This document shows, piece after piece, positions 8,649-17,432 of a stretch of 36,138 nucleotides of DNA. The DNA comes from Acinetobacter bereziniae LMG 1003 = CIP 70.12 (lineage in GTDB: Bacteria > Pseudomonadota > Gammaproteobacteria > Pseudomonadales > Moraxellaceae). The notes under the pieces were generated by a model. The model searched no databases. It was not told the DNA's origin and saw only the letters and a program-made list of their open reading frames with translations. Numbering within the stretch: the stretch's first letter is position 1; each line of letters opens with the position of its first letter. The position numbers were made by a program, and so were the translations under genes. The stretch covers positions 19,134-55,271 of the forward strand of contig NZ_KB849754.1 in assembly GCF_000368925.1 (NCBI RefSeq), given 5' to 3'.

Positions 8649-8761
8649 TAATGAATTTATTGATACTTTTATAAAATAGAGTTAATTTGTCCGAGAGATA
8701 TGGGTAGATATCTATTTTTGGTCTTTTTAGTGATTAGAGATATGACCATTGTCATCAAATT

Positions 8762-8777
8762 TTAAGGAATTCCTTAA
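8762..8777. promoter_or_regulatory. 16-bp perfect palindrome, possible operator
   Basis: TTAAGGAATTCCTTAA is perfectly symmetric and is followed by GTTTTTTTC. It lies about 80 bp before the small gene at 8858. It could be an operator; the missing loop makes it a poor terminator. Confidence 0.35.
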
Positions 8778-8857
8778 GTTTTTTTCTTATAATTCAATAA
8801 AATAATTTTGAATACTCAAAAATTAAATGTAATATAAGTCACATTATGAACCGTTAA

Positions 8858-9067
8858 GTGAAATACGTTTTGCTTAAACGAATGATTGAGTTAGATCATC
8901 TAAATGATGATCGTGCTAGAAGACTCAGGTTTTACACCAAAATATTTGGCAGACTTTATTTTAAATACAATCCTAAACTGAATATAAAAAACCTTCGGAG
9001 GGCTTATTTGGCCAAACTAACCATCAACCTGAAAAAACTAAATTCTTACGCTAAGTATTTTTTCTAA
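8858..9067 (+). CDS. small basic protein, unknown
   Basis: A 69-aa frame from GTG 8858, very rich in Lys, Arg, Leu and Tyr (for example DRARRLRFYTKIFGRLYFKY), with a helical pattern but no helix-turn-helix that I can place. The ribosome binding site is poor. It lies just before the NERD-helicase gene and could be a small regulator or leader protein, or a chance frame in AT-rich DNA. Confidence 0.35.
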   Translation: MKYVLLKRMIELDHLNDDRARRLRFYTKIFGRLYFKYNPKLNIKNLRRAYLAKLTINLKKLNSYAKYFF

Positions 9068-9179
9068 AAGACACCGTACATATAGCATTACTTTATGTTA
9101 ATAAAAATTTAGCATCATTTTTGACGCTTATTTGTTGTATGTGCAAAAGCAAGACATTTTAAATAAAGAATCTTTTAAT

Positions 9180-12100
9180 ATGAAAGTTACATATCCAGAG
9201 ACAGGTATATACGAGCACGAACTCAAAGCAATTGATAAGATTAAAAAGGTCTTTGATCGTGGCGAAAAAACTAAAAACTGGCGAGCATATGCTGGTTTTG
9301 AATTTATGCATAAAAATGGAAAAAAAGCAGTAGCGAAAGGTAGTTCTGAGAAATTTGAATATGATCTCCTAATTATTACTCATGCAAACATTTTGGTCAT
9401 TGAATTCAAGGACTGGAACGGTAAGGAAATTACAAAAGTTGCAGGAAAATGGTACGTAGGTAATAAAGAGCAAGATTCATGCCCTGTAGCTAAAAATGTA
9501 AAAAAAATGCAAATTATAGTTAATAAACTAAAGGATAAAGTTTCAGAAAAGAAAGCTAAGGGCATTACATTTCATTACCAAAGTGTTTCTCACTTTGTTG
9601 TCATGTGTGGTAAAGCAGATTATTCGCGCCTGCCTCCAGAAGATTTAGAGCACATTCTTTCGATAGATGAGTTTATACAATTAGCTCAACAGAAGAATTT
9701 TAATAATATGTTCCGCAAGCATCTGGAACGTGATGGTCGCATATATGATATTAAAAAAGAATATCACGCCATTATTGATGAAATTTTTGCGCCTGACCAA
9801 ATTCAACCACGCTCTTTGATTATTAATAATCATGAACGAGGTGACTTGATCTTACCGCATCCTAAAAAGATTTATAGCGAGTATAAAGCGCATTCATTGA
9901 CCATCGTTGGTGAAAAATCTTTAATGCGTTGTTGGGATTTTAATGAATTCAAGTTGAGTAACTCAAGAATGAGTCAGCCTCAACATCGATTCAACTTGAT
10001 CTGCAATGAGCGCCGGGTTTTCCAAAAAATTAAAACAGAAAAGCCTGATCTTTATCAAAGTTGTTTGCACCCGATTACAAACCCAAGTCTTGATGACATG
10101 ACATCAAAATATAATGAGTTGTATGAGTTGCCTGAGAACAGCTATCGAGTCAACGAATTCATCGGCGCTTATGCTGAGAAAATGTCTGAATCTGAGAAAT
10201 TGGATTTATTCCAGATTTTGCTTGGTAAATTTAATCACCTACATCAAATGGGAATTACTCATGGTGATGTGGGTGATCATAGTGTGTGGATCTCTTATAA
10301 AAAGGAGATATTGCTATCCAATTTTTCGGCAGCAAATGATCAAACACAGCCCTCGAAAATTGACCCTGAACTGGCTAACGAACTCCCATTTTTGAATACA
10401 ACAGCTCATCTTCCGAATCTTGCGCTGACAGCTGCACAAAAGGATGTGTATTGGTTAGGGCAGTTAATCCTTCATATTTGGAAGAATGCTCGACTGAGCC
10501 CACGTTCATTGAAAAAATTTAGTCTTGAGGAGCGAGATCAGAACCACTGGTTAGAGCGTATTTTAACACGAGCTTTGACAGGGAAATATGATAATGCATG
10601 TGCAGTATTCCAAGATTTCTTAGCTCAAAAACCTGCTGAACAAGTTAGTTATGAACTTGATGCAGATGTACTGAATCCATATTTAAATCAGACAAATACC
10701 TATATCAGTTACCCGATATTTGGCGCGCCTATTGATGCTAACCAAAATTTTACACTCTATGCATCAGGCAACATGTTAGTCAAAACATGGATGGGTAAAG
10801 TTGCATCTGCAATGACAACTTATCAAAAGAGTTGTTTTAAGCGATTCTTTGAAGAACTTAAAATGACGCAGGCTCTCAATTTGCCATACCTTCCTAAGAT
10901 TATTGATTTTGGTTTATCAACTAGCACAGCATGTGTGTATCTAGTAACTGAAATGGTAAAGGGTGAAGCTTGGTCAACGGTTATTGAGGGCTTAACTGAG
11001 GATGAAAAAAATGAACTTTCACTTCAGTTATTGCATTCTCTGAAAAAATTTCATGAGCATGGCTTTCAACATGGAAACTTGGATGATGAAAAGATTCTAG
11101 TAGATAAAACAAACTTGAAAGTTAGTTTTAATGATTGCTTCCATCCTGAAGTACCACAACCTGATTCTTCTAATGCTTATTTCCCATCTGATATTGAAGA
11201 TCCAACAGTCATTCAGTGTGACAACTTTACTGCATTGAAATTAATCGCAGATCTATACGATATAGACTTGGCTGTGGATGATGTGGCTTCAATGGATCCT
11301 ACTTTATCCTGGCTAAATACAGCCTTGAGCATAGAAGGAATGGAAGATCCAAGTGTACGCTATATTGATAATTCTCGCTTTATAGAGGCATTTGAATGTA
11401 AGGGTGCTATTGTAAAAGAAGCTCCTCAGATTAGTATTTATACAAGTAAGGTTGAGACGCCCTTTACGATTTATCCCGAAAACGGCAAAGTTTATATCCA
11501 ACTTGAGGCAGCAAGTGAGGGGGATTTTCGATTTACACTTAGCGGAATCAATGGCATGTTAAAAGGGTTTTATAAGCCCCATGAAAATCAATTAAGTTTC
11601 CTTGATTTTGTCAAAAAACAAGACCTGTGGTGGAAGGCTAGTAGGGATGCAGATCTGACTATTGATGTTAGCATTGAAGTCCACCCGATATCTGGGATGA
11701 GTAAGCGTGACAACATTGTAGAGTTAAATGACTTCTTAGCAAAAGATCAAAACTTTAAGGATGCTATTGAACAGTTTAAGCAAGCACAGCTCAAAAGGAC
11801 TCAAGAGAAAGAGGAAACATTACGGGCTCTGCGTGAACAAAAAGCATTACAAGAAGAGATAGGCGATGTTATAGCTACTGATGAGCTTATGGCACAGCCA
11901 ATGAGTCATCTGCCTACACATAGCCACTTAATTGATATTGAAACGAAAGAGTTGTGGAAAAAAGTCATGGCGACTGAGCGTCATGCACATCCTACAATCA
12001 CTCTGTCTGAGCCGTTAAAGATAGTTTCGAGCAAACATTTTAAAGATTCAAAGAGTGCTATTGCATACTATGACTCTGCAGAAGATGTTTCAGCTAAATT

Positions 12101-14366
12101 TTCAAAGACCGATAAAGTCGATGTAATGTGCACTAAAGAAACTGGGGCGGGAGGTGATTACACTTTCTGCATAGGTACGGTGAATATTGCGCAATCAAAA
12201 GTCGGAGAATTGTGGATCGATTTTTGTAAAAAAACAAATGAAGTTCCTGAAGAAGCAACACTGTTTCTACAAAGCAAGGCAGATAAGTCATCTAATCGGA
12301 AACGTGCAGATGCTCTGACAAATATTCTGAGTAATAAGGCTGTCATTGAAAATCTCGTAGATTACTTTGAACCATCATTAGTGATTGAAGCAAAAGATTA
12401 TGAGATTGAAGTGCCTGATGAAGATCTAGATCACTATAACAAATACAAAAATGGGGAATTGGTTAAAGCCCTCAATCCATTACAACGTAAAGCGTTCCGT
12501 AATGTGCTTAAGTATGGACCTGTATCACTATTAAAGGGACCACCAGGAACCGGCAAAACTGAATTTATCTCTATACTGGCTCACTATCTCTATGATAAAC
12601 AAAATGTATCTAACATCTTAATTGTTAGTCAGTCGCACGAAGCTGTAAATACAAGTGTTGAGCGTATACGTCAGCTATGCACAGAGTATGACACACCATT
12701 AAGTATTGCTCGAATAAGCAATAAAGAGAGTGCTGTGTCTCCTGAATTAAAAGATGTCTATACAGGCTCAATTATTACGAGCCAGATAGAGCTGTTTAAG
12801 TCTAATATTAAAGAAAGAGTGTTTGAGCTTGCAAAAGATTTATCACTTGAAGCTGAATACTTGAGCGATCTTTATGAAATCAGAGTCACTATTTTAAATA
12901 GTCTTAAATCTGCGTATCAGTCAATCGACCAAGATGATCTTGATCAAAAGTTTAGTTTCTCATTAGAAGAGTATACCCAGGCTTTCAAATCAGCAATGCA
13001 TAAGCTGAAGAGCATGTTTGACGGAAATCAAGACTTTTGGGATCAACTGGAAGACTGTATCAATGATAAAGAGATAACAGTATTAAACCAGTTAAATAAG
13101 ATCGACATGATTACGTTCGCAGCACTTAATCAATACTACGGGGTATCTAATGAGGAAGGACTTAAAGCGAAAGCCTTGATCAATATTGCCCTAGATTATG
13201 AACCATTAATTGAAAGCCAAAATGCTAATTATGAAAGTTTTCTGGTCAAAACAAGGCAATTAGTCTGTGGCACATGCGTTGGTGTTGGCCAACAAAGTAT
13301 TGGAATCGCCAATCACGTATTTGATTGGGTGATTATTGATGAAGCAGCACGTTCAATCGCTTCAGAATTGGCAATTGCAATGCAGTCAGGTGCACGTATT
13401 TTATTAGTTGGGGATCAAGACCAACTTCCTCCACTATATTCGAGCGATCATATAAAGGCTTTAGCTAAGCAACTTAAGATATCAGATGATGATTTGGAAG
13501 ATAAATTACAAAGCGACTTTGGCCGTATCTTTAATTCACATTATGGACTAAAGGCTAGTTCAGAACTCTTGTCACAGTACCGAATGAGTCCGAGCATCGG
13601 CGAATTAGTTTCAGACTGTTTTTATGAAGGAAAACTTGAAACTGAAGTTGTCGATTCTCGTGGTTTAAGTGATGAAGAGCTGAAAGAAATTAAGTTAAAG
13701 CGGATTGTGCCTGATAACTATGCATCCGACATCGTAATAGAATTGAATTCAACAGTTACTTGGGTGGATACTGGGAATGCTGAGCATTTCAAAATGGAGA
13801 AAGGTAGTAGTATTTATAACCCACATGAAATTAATGAAATTATCGATTTTCTTCAGCGGATTGACCAAGACAAACTCTTGTTAAATAAATTAGTGCCAGA
13901 GCCTGATTCCCTTAAAGAGCCTGCTATTGGTGTAATTTGTACCTATGCTGAGCAAAAAAACCGGTTAAGAAAAGCCTTCTCTTTGTGTGAAGTGTCAGAT
14001 GCATTGAGATCAATTGTGCGTATTGATACGGTGGATAGTTATCAAGGTAAACAGAATAAGATCATCATTCTCTCAGTTACGCGAAATGATCCAACTAAGT
14101 TTCCTGCATTTTTGAAGTCACCAAATCGTGTGAACGTGGCTTTATCTCGCGCAATGGATCGTCTTGTAATCTTTGGTGCGTCAGAAATGTGGCAAGGAGT
14201 CAACAGTAACTTACCTTTAGGACGCGTATTAAATTACATCAAGTGCCGTGAAAATCAGACTTTAGAATATCGATATATTTCAAAACGCGCCATTGTCAAA
14301 ATAGTACAAAACAATCCGCACATTAATAAAAATAGATCAAAAAAATATAGAAAGGCAGGGGTATAA
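9180..14366 (+). CDS. NERD nuclease - double pseudokinase - SF1 helicase fusion
   Basis: A 1728-aa multidomain protein; ATG 9180 is preferred over an in-frame TTG 16 codons upstream. Domains in order: an NERD (PD-(D/E)XK-type) domain at about 1-200 with Asp62 and the E-F-K motif at 75-77; a first protein-kinase-like domain at about 240-500 whose catalytic loop reads HGDVGDHS from His361; a second kinase-like domain at about 515-780 with HGNLDDEK from His631; an uncharacterised section and coiled coil (about 780-920); and an Upf1/Dna2-like superfamily 1 helicase (about 1090-1700) with GPPGTGKT at 1120-1127, DEAA at 1387-1390, QYRMSPS, VDSYQGKQ and NVALSRA. Both kinase units lack the usual HRD/N/DFG set, so they are probably pseudokinases. 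NERD-kinase-helicase fusions are known in bacteria; a defence role by cutting or unwinding foreign nucleic acid is my inference. It forms an operon with the gene at 14370. Confidence 0.85.
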   Translation: MKVTYPETGIYEHELKAIDKIKKVFDRGEKTKNWRAYAGFEFMHKNGKKAVAKGSSEKFEYDLLIITHANILVIEFKDWNGKEITKVAGKWYVGNKEQDSCPVAKNVKKMQIIVNKLKDKVSEKKAKGITFHYQSVSHFVVMCGKADYSRLPPEDLEHILSIDEFIQLAQQKNFNNMFRKHLERDGRIYDIKKEYHAIIDEIFAPDQIQPRSLIINNHERGDLILPHPKKIYSEYKAHSLTIVGEKSLMRCWDFNEFKLSNSRMSQPQHRFNLICNERRVFQKIKTEKPDLYQSCLHPITNPSLDDMTSKYNELYELPENSYRVNEFIGAYAEKMSESEKLDLFQILLGKFNHLHQMGITHGDVGDHSVWISYKKEILLSNFSAANDQTQPSKIDPELANELPFLNTTAHLPNLALTAAQKDVYWLGQLILHIWKNARLSPRSLKKFSLEERDQNHWLERILTRALTGKYDNACAVFQDFLAQKPAEQVSYELDADVLNPYLNQTNTYISYPIFGAPIDANQNFTLYASGNMLVKTWMGKVASAMTTYQKSCFKRFFEELKMTQALNLPYLPKIIDFGLSTSTACVYLVTEMVKGEAWSTVIEGLTEDEKNELSLQLLHSLKKFHEHGFQHGNLDDEKILVDKTNLKVSFNDCFHPEVPQPDSSNAYFPSDIEDPTVIQCDNFTALKLIADLYDIDLAVDDVASMDPTLSWLNTALSIEGMEDPSVRYIDNSRFIEAFECKGAIVKEAPQISIYTSKVETPFTIYPENGKVYIQLEAASEGDFRFTLSGINGMLKGFYKPHENQLSFLDFVKKQDLWWKASRDADLTIDVSIEVHPISGMSKRDNIVELNDFLAKDQNFKDAIEQFKQAQLKRTQEKEETLRALREQKALQEEIGDVIATDELMAQPMSHLPTHSHLIDIETKELWKKVMATERHAHPTITLSEPLKIVSSKHFKDSKSAIAYYDSAEDVSAKFSKTDKVDVMCTKETGAGGDYTFCIGTVNIAQSKVGELWIDFCKKTNEVPEEATLFLQSKADKSSNRKRADALTNILSNKAVIENLVDYFEPSLVIEAKDYEIEVPDEDLDHYNKYKNGELVKALNPLQRKAFRNVLKYGPVSLLKGPPGTGKTEFISILAHYLYDKQNVSNILIVSQSHEAVNTSVERIRQLCTEYDTPLSIARISNKESAVSPELKDVYTGSIITSQIELFKSNIKERVFELAKDLSLEAEYLSDLYEIRVTILNSLKSAYQSIDQDDLDQKFSFSLEEYTQAFKSAMHKLKSMFDGNQDFWDQLEDCINDKEITVLNQLNKIDMITFAALNQYYGVSNEEGLKAKALINIALDYEPLIESQNANYESFLVKTRQLVCGTCVGVGQQSIGIANHVFDWVIIDEAARSIASELAIAMQSGARILLVGDQDQLPPLYSSDHIKALAKQLKISDDDLEDKLQSDFGRIFNSHYGLKASSELLSQYRMSPSIGELVSDCFYEGKLETEVVDSRGLSDEELKEIKLKRIVPDNYASDIVIELNSTVTWVDTGNAEHFKMEKGSSIYNPHEINEIIDFLQRIDQDKLLLNKLVPEPDSLKEPAIGVICTYAEQKNRLRKAFSLCEVSDALRSIVRIDTVDSYQGKQNKIIILSVTRNDPTKFPAFLKSPNRVNVALSRAMDRLVIFGASEMWQGVNSNLPLGRVLNYIKCRENQTLEYRYISKRAIVKIVQNNPHINKNRSKKYRKAGV

Positions 14367-14369
14367 CTC

Positions 14370-15746
14370 ATGGAAAATTCACTAAGAAGCTATCATGACG
14401 TAGATGTTACATTGCCATCACAACTATTCAATGTGGCATTTAGCTATACCACAACAGATACCTTAGATTTTATTGATTCTATGGTATTGCGCCTATTGGT
14501 AATTGCACCACTTTCTGCTGAAAAAATAGCGCGGTTCTTAGGGTTATCTAATCATGAAACAGATGTGCTATTAACTAAATTATTAAAACAAATGCAGATA
14601 AAACATCTTGAAGATGATCGATTTGCTCTGACTCAGCGACTTGAGAAAGCATTCTCGGATGTTTGTGCAATTCCTTATGTAAATAAGATTGAGGACAATA
14701 TTCAAAAGATGAGTTTTGAGATGATTGGCTTGAATCCTGAGCCAGTTAATCCCAACGCATCTGACAATGGGGCAAATTCAATTAAATTAGATGCTTCTAA
14801 CCAATACCTTTCAAATGGTGAGTCTTTGGTTAGTAAGGAGTTTCAGAAAAATTTTCGATTTTATTTCAGCCAAGGATTAGTTAAGTTGAATCCATCAGTG
14901 GATGAAAAGAAGCTGCAACTGTATAAAATGAGCCAAGTGGAAAAATTGCGAGACCATTCTCGTCGTTTTACATTACCATTGACGCTTGATGAGAATTATA
15001 CACCTACAGAGATTAGTGATTTTAATCACATGGAAAATCTTAACAAAATCGAAGATTCTCTTTACGCTGCTCTTAGATCAGCTAAGAAGCCACAAAATAT
15101 TGAGGATATTCTAAAGGTACTCCATGAATTAGATATGGAGGATACTTTTTCAGTTGAATCTATTTTTAGCGAGAATAAGCTTAATTTAGATCGCTTATTT
15201 AAGCTAGAACACAAATCCAATGAATACTTTATCGGGCCAATATATTCTAAGGAAAATTCAGACCTGTTTTTCAAAACAATCAAACAATATCAAGACCAGA
15301 ATAATGATGATAAACAGCTGTATTGGTTAGCTCCATCAGATGAATTTTGGGGTAAGTCAGATAGATTTAGTGATTTTATTGATCGTTTATCGACAACCAC
15401 AATTACCAAAAACTTTAAATGCTTCTTACCAGTGGCATACAGAAATGATAAACAATCAATCGCAAGTTATAAAAAACTAATCACAGCTGAGGCAGGAGCC
15501 AAGCACTTTCTAACGTTTAAGGAAAGTAGTGTAGTTTTTGACGGTAATTTTGAGCTTTTGGTTATGAAAGACTCTTTTTGTGTTTTGATTATTCACGTTA
15601 GTGATTCATCCACAAATATTTTAACAACAGTGCCTGTGGGTATTATTGTCAAAAATAAGGCTATTGCCCAATCGTTTTATAAGTTTTTTGAAGACTTAGA
15701 GAACGATGGAGAGAACTTCTTTGGTTTATTAAATTCTAAAAAATAG
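14370..15746 (+). CDS. winged-helix partner of the NERD-helicase, unknown
   Basis: A 458-aa protein starting three bases after the helicase stop, with a good AGGGG ribosome binding site, so co-transcribed. Residues about 35-90 read as a winged helix-turn-helix (LLVIAPLSAEKIARFLGLSN, then a recognition-helix-like stretch and a wing at KHLEDDRFAL). The middle is charged and helical. The C-terminal 150 residues are mixed alpha/beta with IKQYQDQNN, LYWLAPSDEFW and LLVMKDSFCVLIIHVSD; this could be a degenerate phospholipase-D-like fold as in TrmB-type regulators, but no HxK motif is visible. It is probably the specificity, sensor or regulatory partner of the helicase. A dedicated terminator follows. 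Confidence 0.7.
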   Translation: MENSLRSYHDVDVTLPSQLFNVAFSYTTTDTLDFIDSMVLRLLVIAPLSAEKIARFLGLSNHETDVLLTKLLKQMQIKHLEDDRFALTQRLEKAFSDVCAIPYVNKIEDNIQKMSFEMIGLNPEPVNPNASDNGANSIKLDASNQYLSNGESLVSKEFQKNFRFYFSQGLVKLNPSVDEKKLQLYKMSQVEKLRDHSRRFTLPLTLDENYTPTEISDFNHMENLNKIEDSLYAALRSAKKPQNIEDILKVLHELDMEDTFSVESIFSENKLNLDRLFKLEHKSNEYFIGPIYSKENSDLFFKTIKQYQDQNNDDKQLYWLAPSDEFWGKSDRFSDFIDRLSTTTITKNFKCFLPVAYRNDKQSIASYKKLITAEAGAKHFLTFKESSVVFDGNFELLVMKDSFCVLIIHVSDSSTNILTTVPVGIIVKNKAIAQSFYKFFEDLENDGENFFGLLNSKK

Positions 15747-15758
15747 AATAATCATCTT

Positions 15759-15787
15759 AAAAAGCTAGCAGATTTGCTAGCTTTTTT
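15759..15787 (+). terminator. Rho-independent terminator of the NERD-helicase operon
   Basis: A perfect 12-bp stem, AAAAAGCTAGCA (15759-15770) with TGCTAGCTTTTT (15775-15786), a GATT loop and a T run, 12 bp after the stop codon at 15746. It marks the end of the two-gene operon. Confidence 0.9.
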
Positions 15788-15812
15788 AAACTCAAATTAG
15801 AGTGGCAACAAT

Positions 15813-15839
15813 CCAGACCAGACATTTCTACTTTGAAGT
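15813..15839. mobile_element. relic of an ISAba32/ISNCY-type end
   Basis: GACATTTCTACTTTGAAG at 15821-15838 matches GACATTTTTACTTTGGAG inside the end of the intact ISNCY element near 32971 at 16 of 18 positions. It abuts the IS5-family element at 15840. It looks like a scrap of a related IS end cut off by the later IS5 insertion or a rearrangement. Confidence 0.4.
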
Positions 15840-16868
15840 GGCTTTGTTGCACAAAGATTTGAAATGCAAAGCGCCCCTAATTGAGCCAAATTTAAGGCGT
15901 AACTTGGGTAAGTGGTCGACCTAATTCCGTAAATCTGTTAAGGACTGCTACACGTGCATGGATCTCATTCACTTGGCTATCAAAACTCCTTGCACTGAGT
16001 TTATCTCCTAATAATTTGATGCAATGCATCTTAGTTTCAACCAAACTTCGCCGATGATAGCCTGACCATTTTTTCCATAGTGTCCTGCCTAAACGTTTAA
16101 TTGTTCGAAGTAATTCATTTCGCTCTAGCGAGCTACTCTTTGTATCTTTCCATTTTTTCTAGGTGGAATCACCGCATGCGCTTGCCGATCTGCAATGACC
16201 TGACGGCATTGCTTGGTGTCATAAGCCCCATCGGTATAAACAGAGTCAATCCGCTCATCTTGTGGAATCTGATTAAGTAAATCACCAAGCACCTGTGAAT
16301 CACTGACATTATTGGTTGTAAGCTGAACTGCTCGTATTTGTAGGGTTTTAGCATCTATACCAATATGAAGTTTACGCCATTGGCGACGATATTCAGGTCC
16401 ATGTTTCTTGCGTTTCCATTCGCCCTCACCTAGAAACTTCATGCCTGTAGAGTCCATGAGTAGATGCAGCCCATCGCTACTTTTTTGGTAGCTGATTACA
16501 ATATCAATATGCTTTTGTCTTCTACAAAGCGTGGTGTAATCTGGAGCTATCCAATTTAATCCGCAAAGTTTAATCAGACTTTGCACAAAGCCAGTGACCA
16601 TACGTAAAGACAGACGGAATAAGGATTTAATCATTAAGCAGCATTGGATGGCTGCGTCGGAGTAGGTTTGATTTCGCCCTTGTTTGCCTTTTGATGGCGC
16701 ATACCATTGCGTAGCAGGATCAAACCAAATGGCAATATTTCCTCGACTCATGAGTGCTCGGTTATATGCGGGCCAATTGGTTGTGCGGTAGATTTTGTGT
16801 GTAGGCTTCTTCATTTGAAAATTATATCGCTGAAAAACCCTTTACAGATAGGTTTGTGCAACAAAGCC
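15840..16868. mobile_element. IS5-family (IS903 group, IS17-like) insertion sequence
   Basis: A 1029-bp element with matching 16-bp terminal inverted repeats, GGCTTTGTTGCACAAA at 15840-15855 and its exact complement at 16853-16868. The transposase has the IS5/IS903 pattern. Adding back the 10 bases missing from the gene gives about 1039 bp, close to the size I recall for IS17 of Acinetobacter. Flanking 9-mers (CTTTGAAGT and ATTCAGAAT) do not match, so there is no target duplication and the element has probably been through rearrangement. Confidence 0.85.
15892..16814 (-). pseudogene. frameshifted IS5-family transposase
   Basis: The reading frame starts at 16814 (MKKPTHKIYRTTNWPAYN) and runs to a premature stop at 16125 after PPRKNGKIQRVAR. 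It carries the first two catalytic Asp residues (LLMDSTGMK and YTDGAYD). The expected continuation (SSSLERNELL..., VETKMHCIKLLGDKL..., ending at 15892) is present in another frame and holds the third catalytic residue, Glu. Compared with the second copy at 35571, ten bases are missing just after the codons for R-K-N. This copy therefore cannot make a full transposase unless by frameshifting. Confidence 0.85.
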
Positions 16869-16959
16869 ATTCAGAATTGAAATAGAAAAATTTAAAAATA
16901 AATAACTTGGAAATAGATTTTATGATAAAATTCAATCAGCTATATTAATTTCTACACTT

Positions 16960-17286
16960 ATGTCTGCACTACAAAAAATTAATGAAGATATGATAGTGAA
17001 TCTTCCTAAGGGTGATTTACACGTTCATTTAAATGGAGCTATTCCAACAAATTTAGTTAAGGAATTATTAGCAAAAAATACAAATGGAATTCCCTCAAAT
17101 TTTGATATTAATAAAGATTTAAATATTCTCGAACCACAAAAAAATCTGCAAGATTATTTAAAACCATGGAAAGTCTTAAATTTAATACCTAGATCGCAGA
17201 GTGATTTAAATAAAATAGTATTACAAACATTTTTTAGTTTAAAACGGCTTTGTTGTATAAACATTCTTCAAGATACTGATTTTTAA
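16960..17286 (+). pseudogene. truncated adenosine deaminase-like gene
   Basis: The first 95 or so codons encode NLPKGDLHVHLNGAIP, the N-terminal metal-binding H-x-H signature of the adenosine/AMP deaminase superfamily, followed by family-like spacing. Full proteins are several hundred residues long. Here the frame runs at 17246 into a 113-bp MITE-like element and stops. No continuation is found beyond the element, so the 3' part has been lost. Adenosine deaminase-like genes do occur in anti-phage contexts, and this one lies between two likely defence operons, but as it stands it is a relic. Confidence 0.7.
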
Positions 17287-17358
17287 GGATTTGTTTAAAT
17301 TTTAATCCAAAAATAAATTAAACAAAATCATAGTCTTAGATATTTATGCAACAAAGCC
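17246..17358. mobile_element. 113-bp MITE-like element with IS5-type ends (copy 1)
   Basis: Bounded by GGCTTTGTTGTATAAA and the complement of GGCTTTGTTGCATAAATA, these ends resemble those of the IS17-like element. The inside is AT-rich with no gene. A second element of exactly the same length (113 bp) and with related interior is at 34046-34158. It is probably non-autonomous and mobilised by an IS5-family transposase. Flanks show no 9-bp duplication. Confidence 0.65.
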
Positions 17359-17432
17359 CCATTAGAGCTAAACTCCATTTACTAATGTCATATTTAAATC
17401 TAATGGTATGAAAGTACTATCAAATATACTGT

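Larger units (their letters stand above)
8247..8857. other. AT-rich non-coding spacer with palindromes
   Basis: No convincing gene lies in this 611-bp stretch. It contains the inverted-repeat unit at 8285-8494 and, after it, a very AT-rich segment with two perfect palindromes (8637-8648 and 8762-8777), followed by a small gene and the NERD-helicase operon. The region is the likely site of the operon's promoter, but no -35/-10 pair stands out against the AT background. Confidence 0.6.

Noticed and set aside
8826..8853. pdif-like string ATGTAATATAA...TTATGAACCGT
   Set aside because: The XerD half matches at only about half of its positions.
9076..9103. Possible second pdif site around TTATGTTAATA
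   Set aside because: The XerD-like half is fair, but the XerC half (GTACATATAGC) does not fit the consensus.
16960..17286. Intact small protein of 108 residues
   Set aside because: The last codons come from the MITE end; the protein is the cut start of a much longer deaminase family member.
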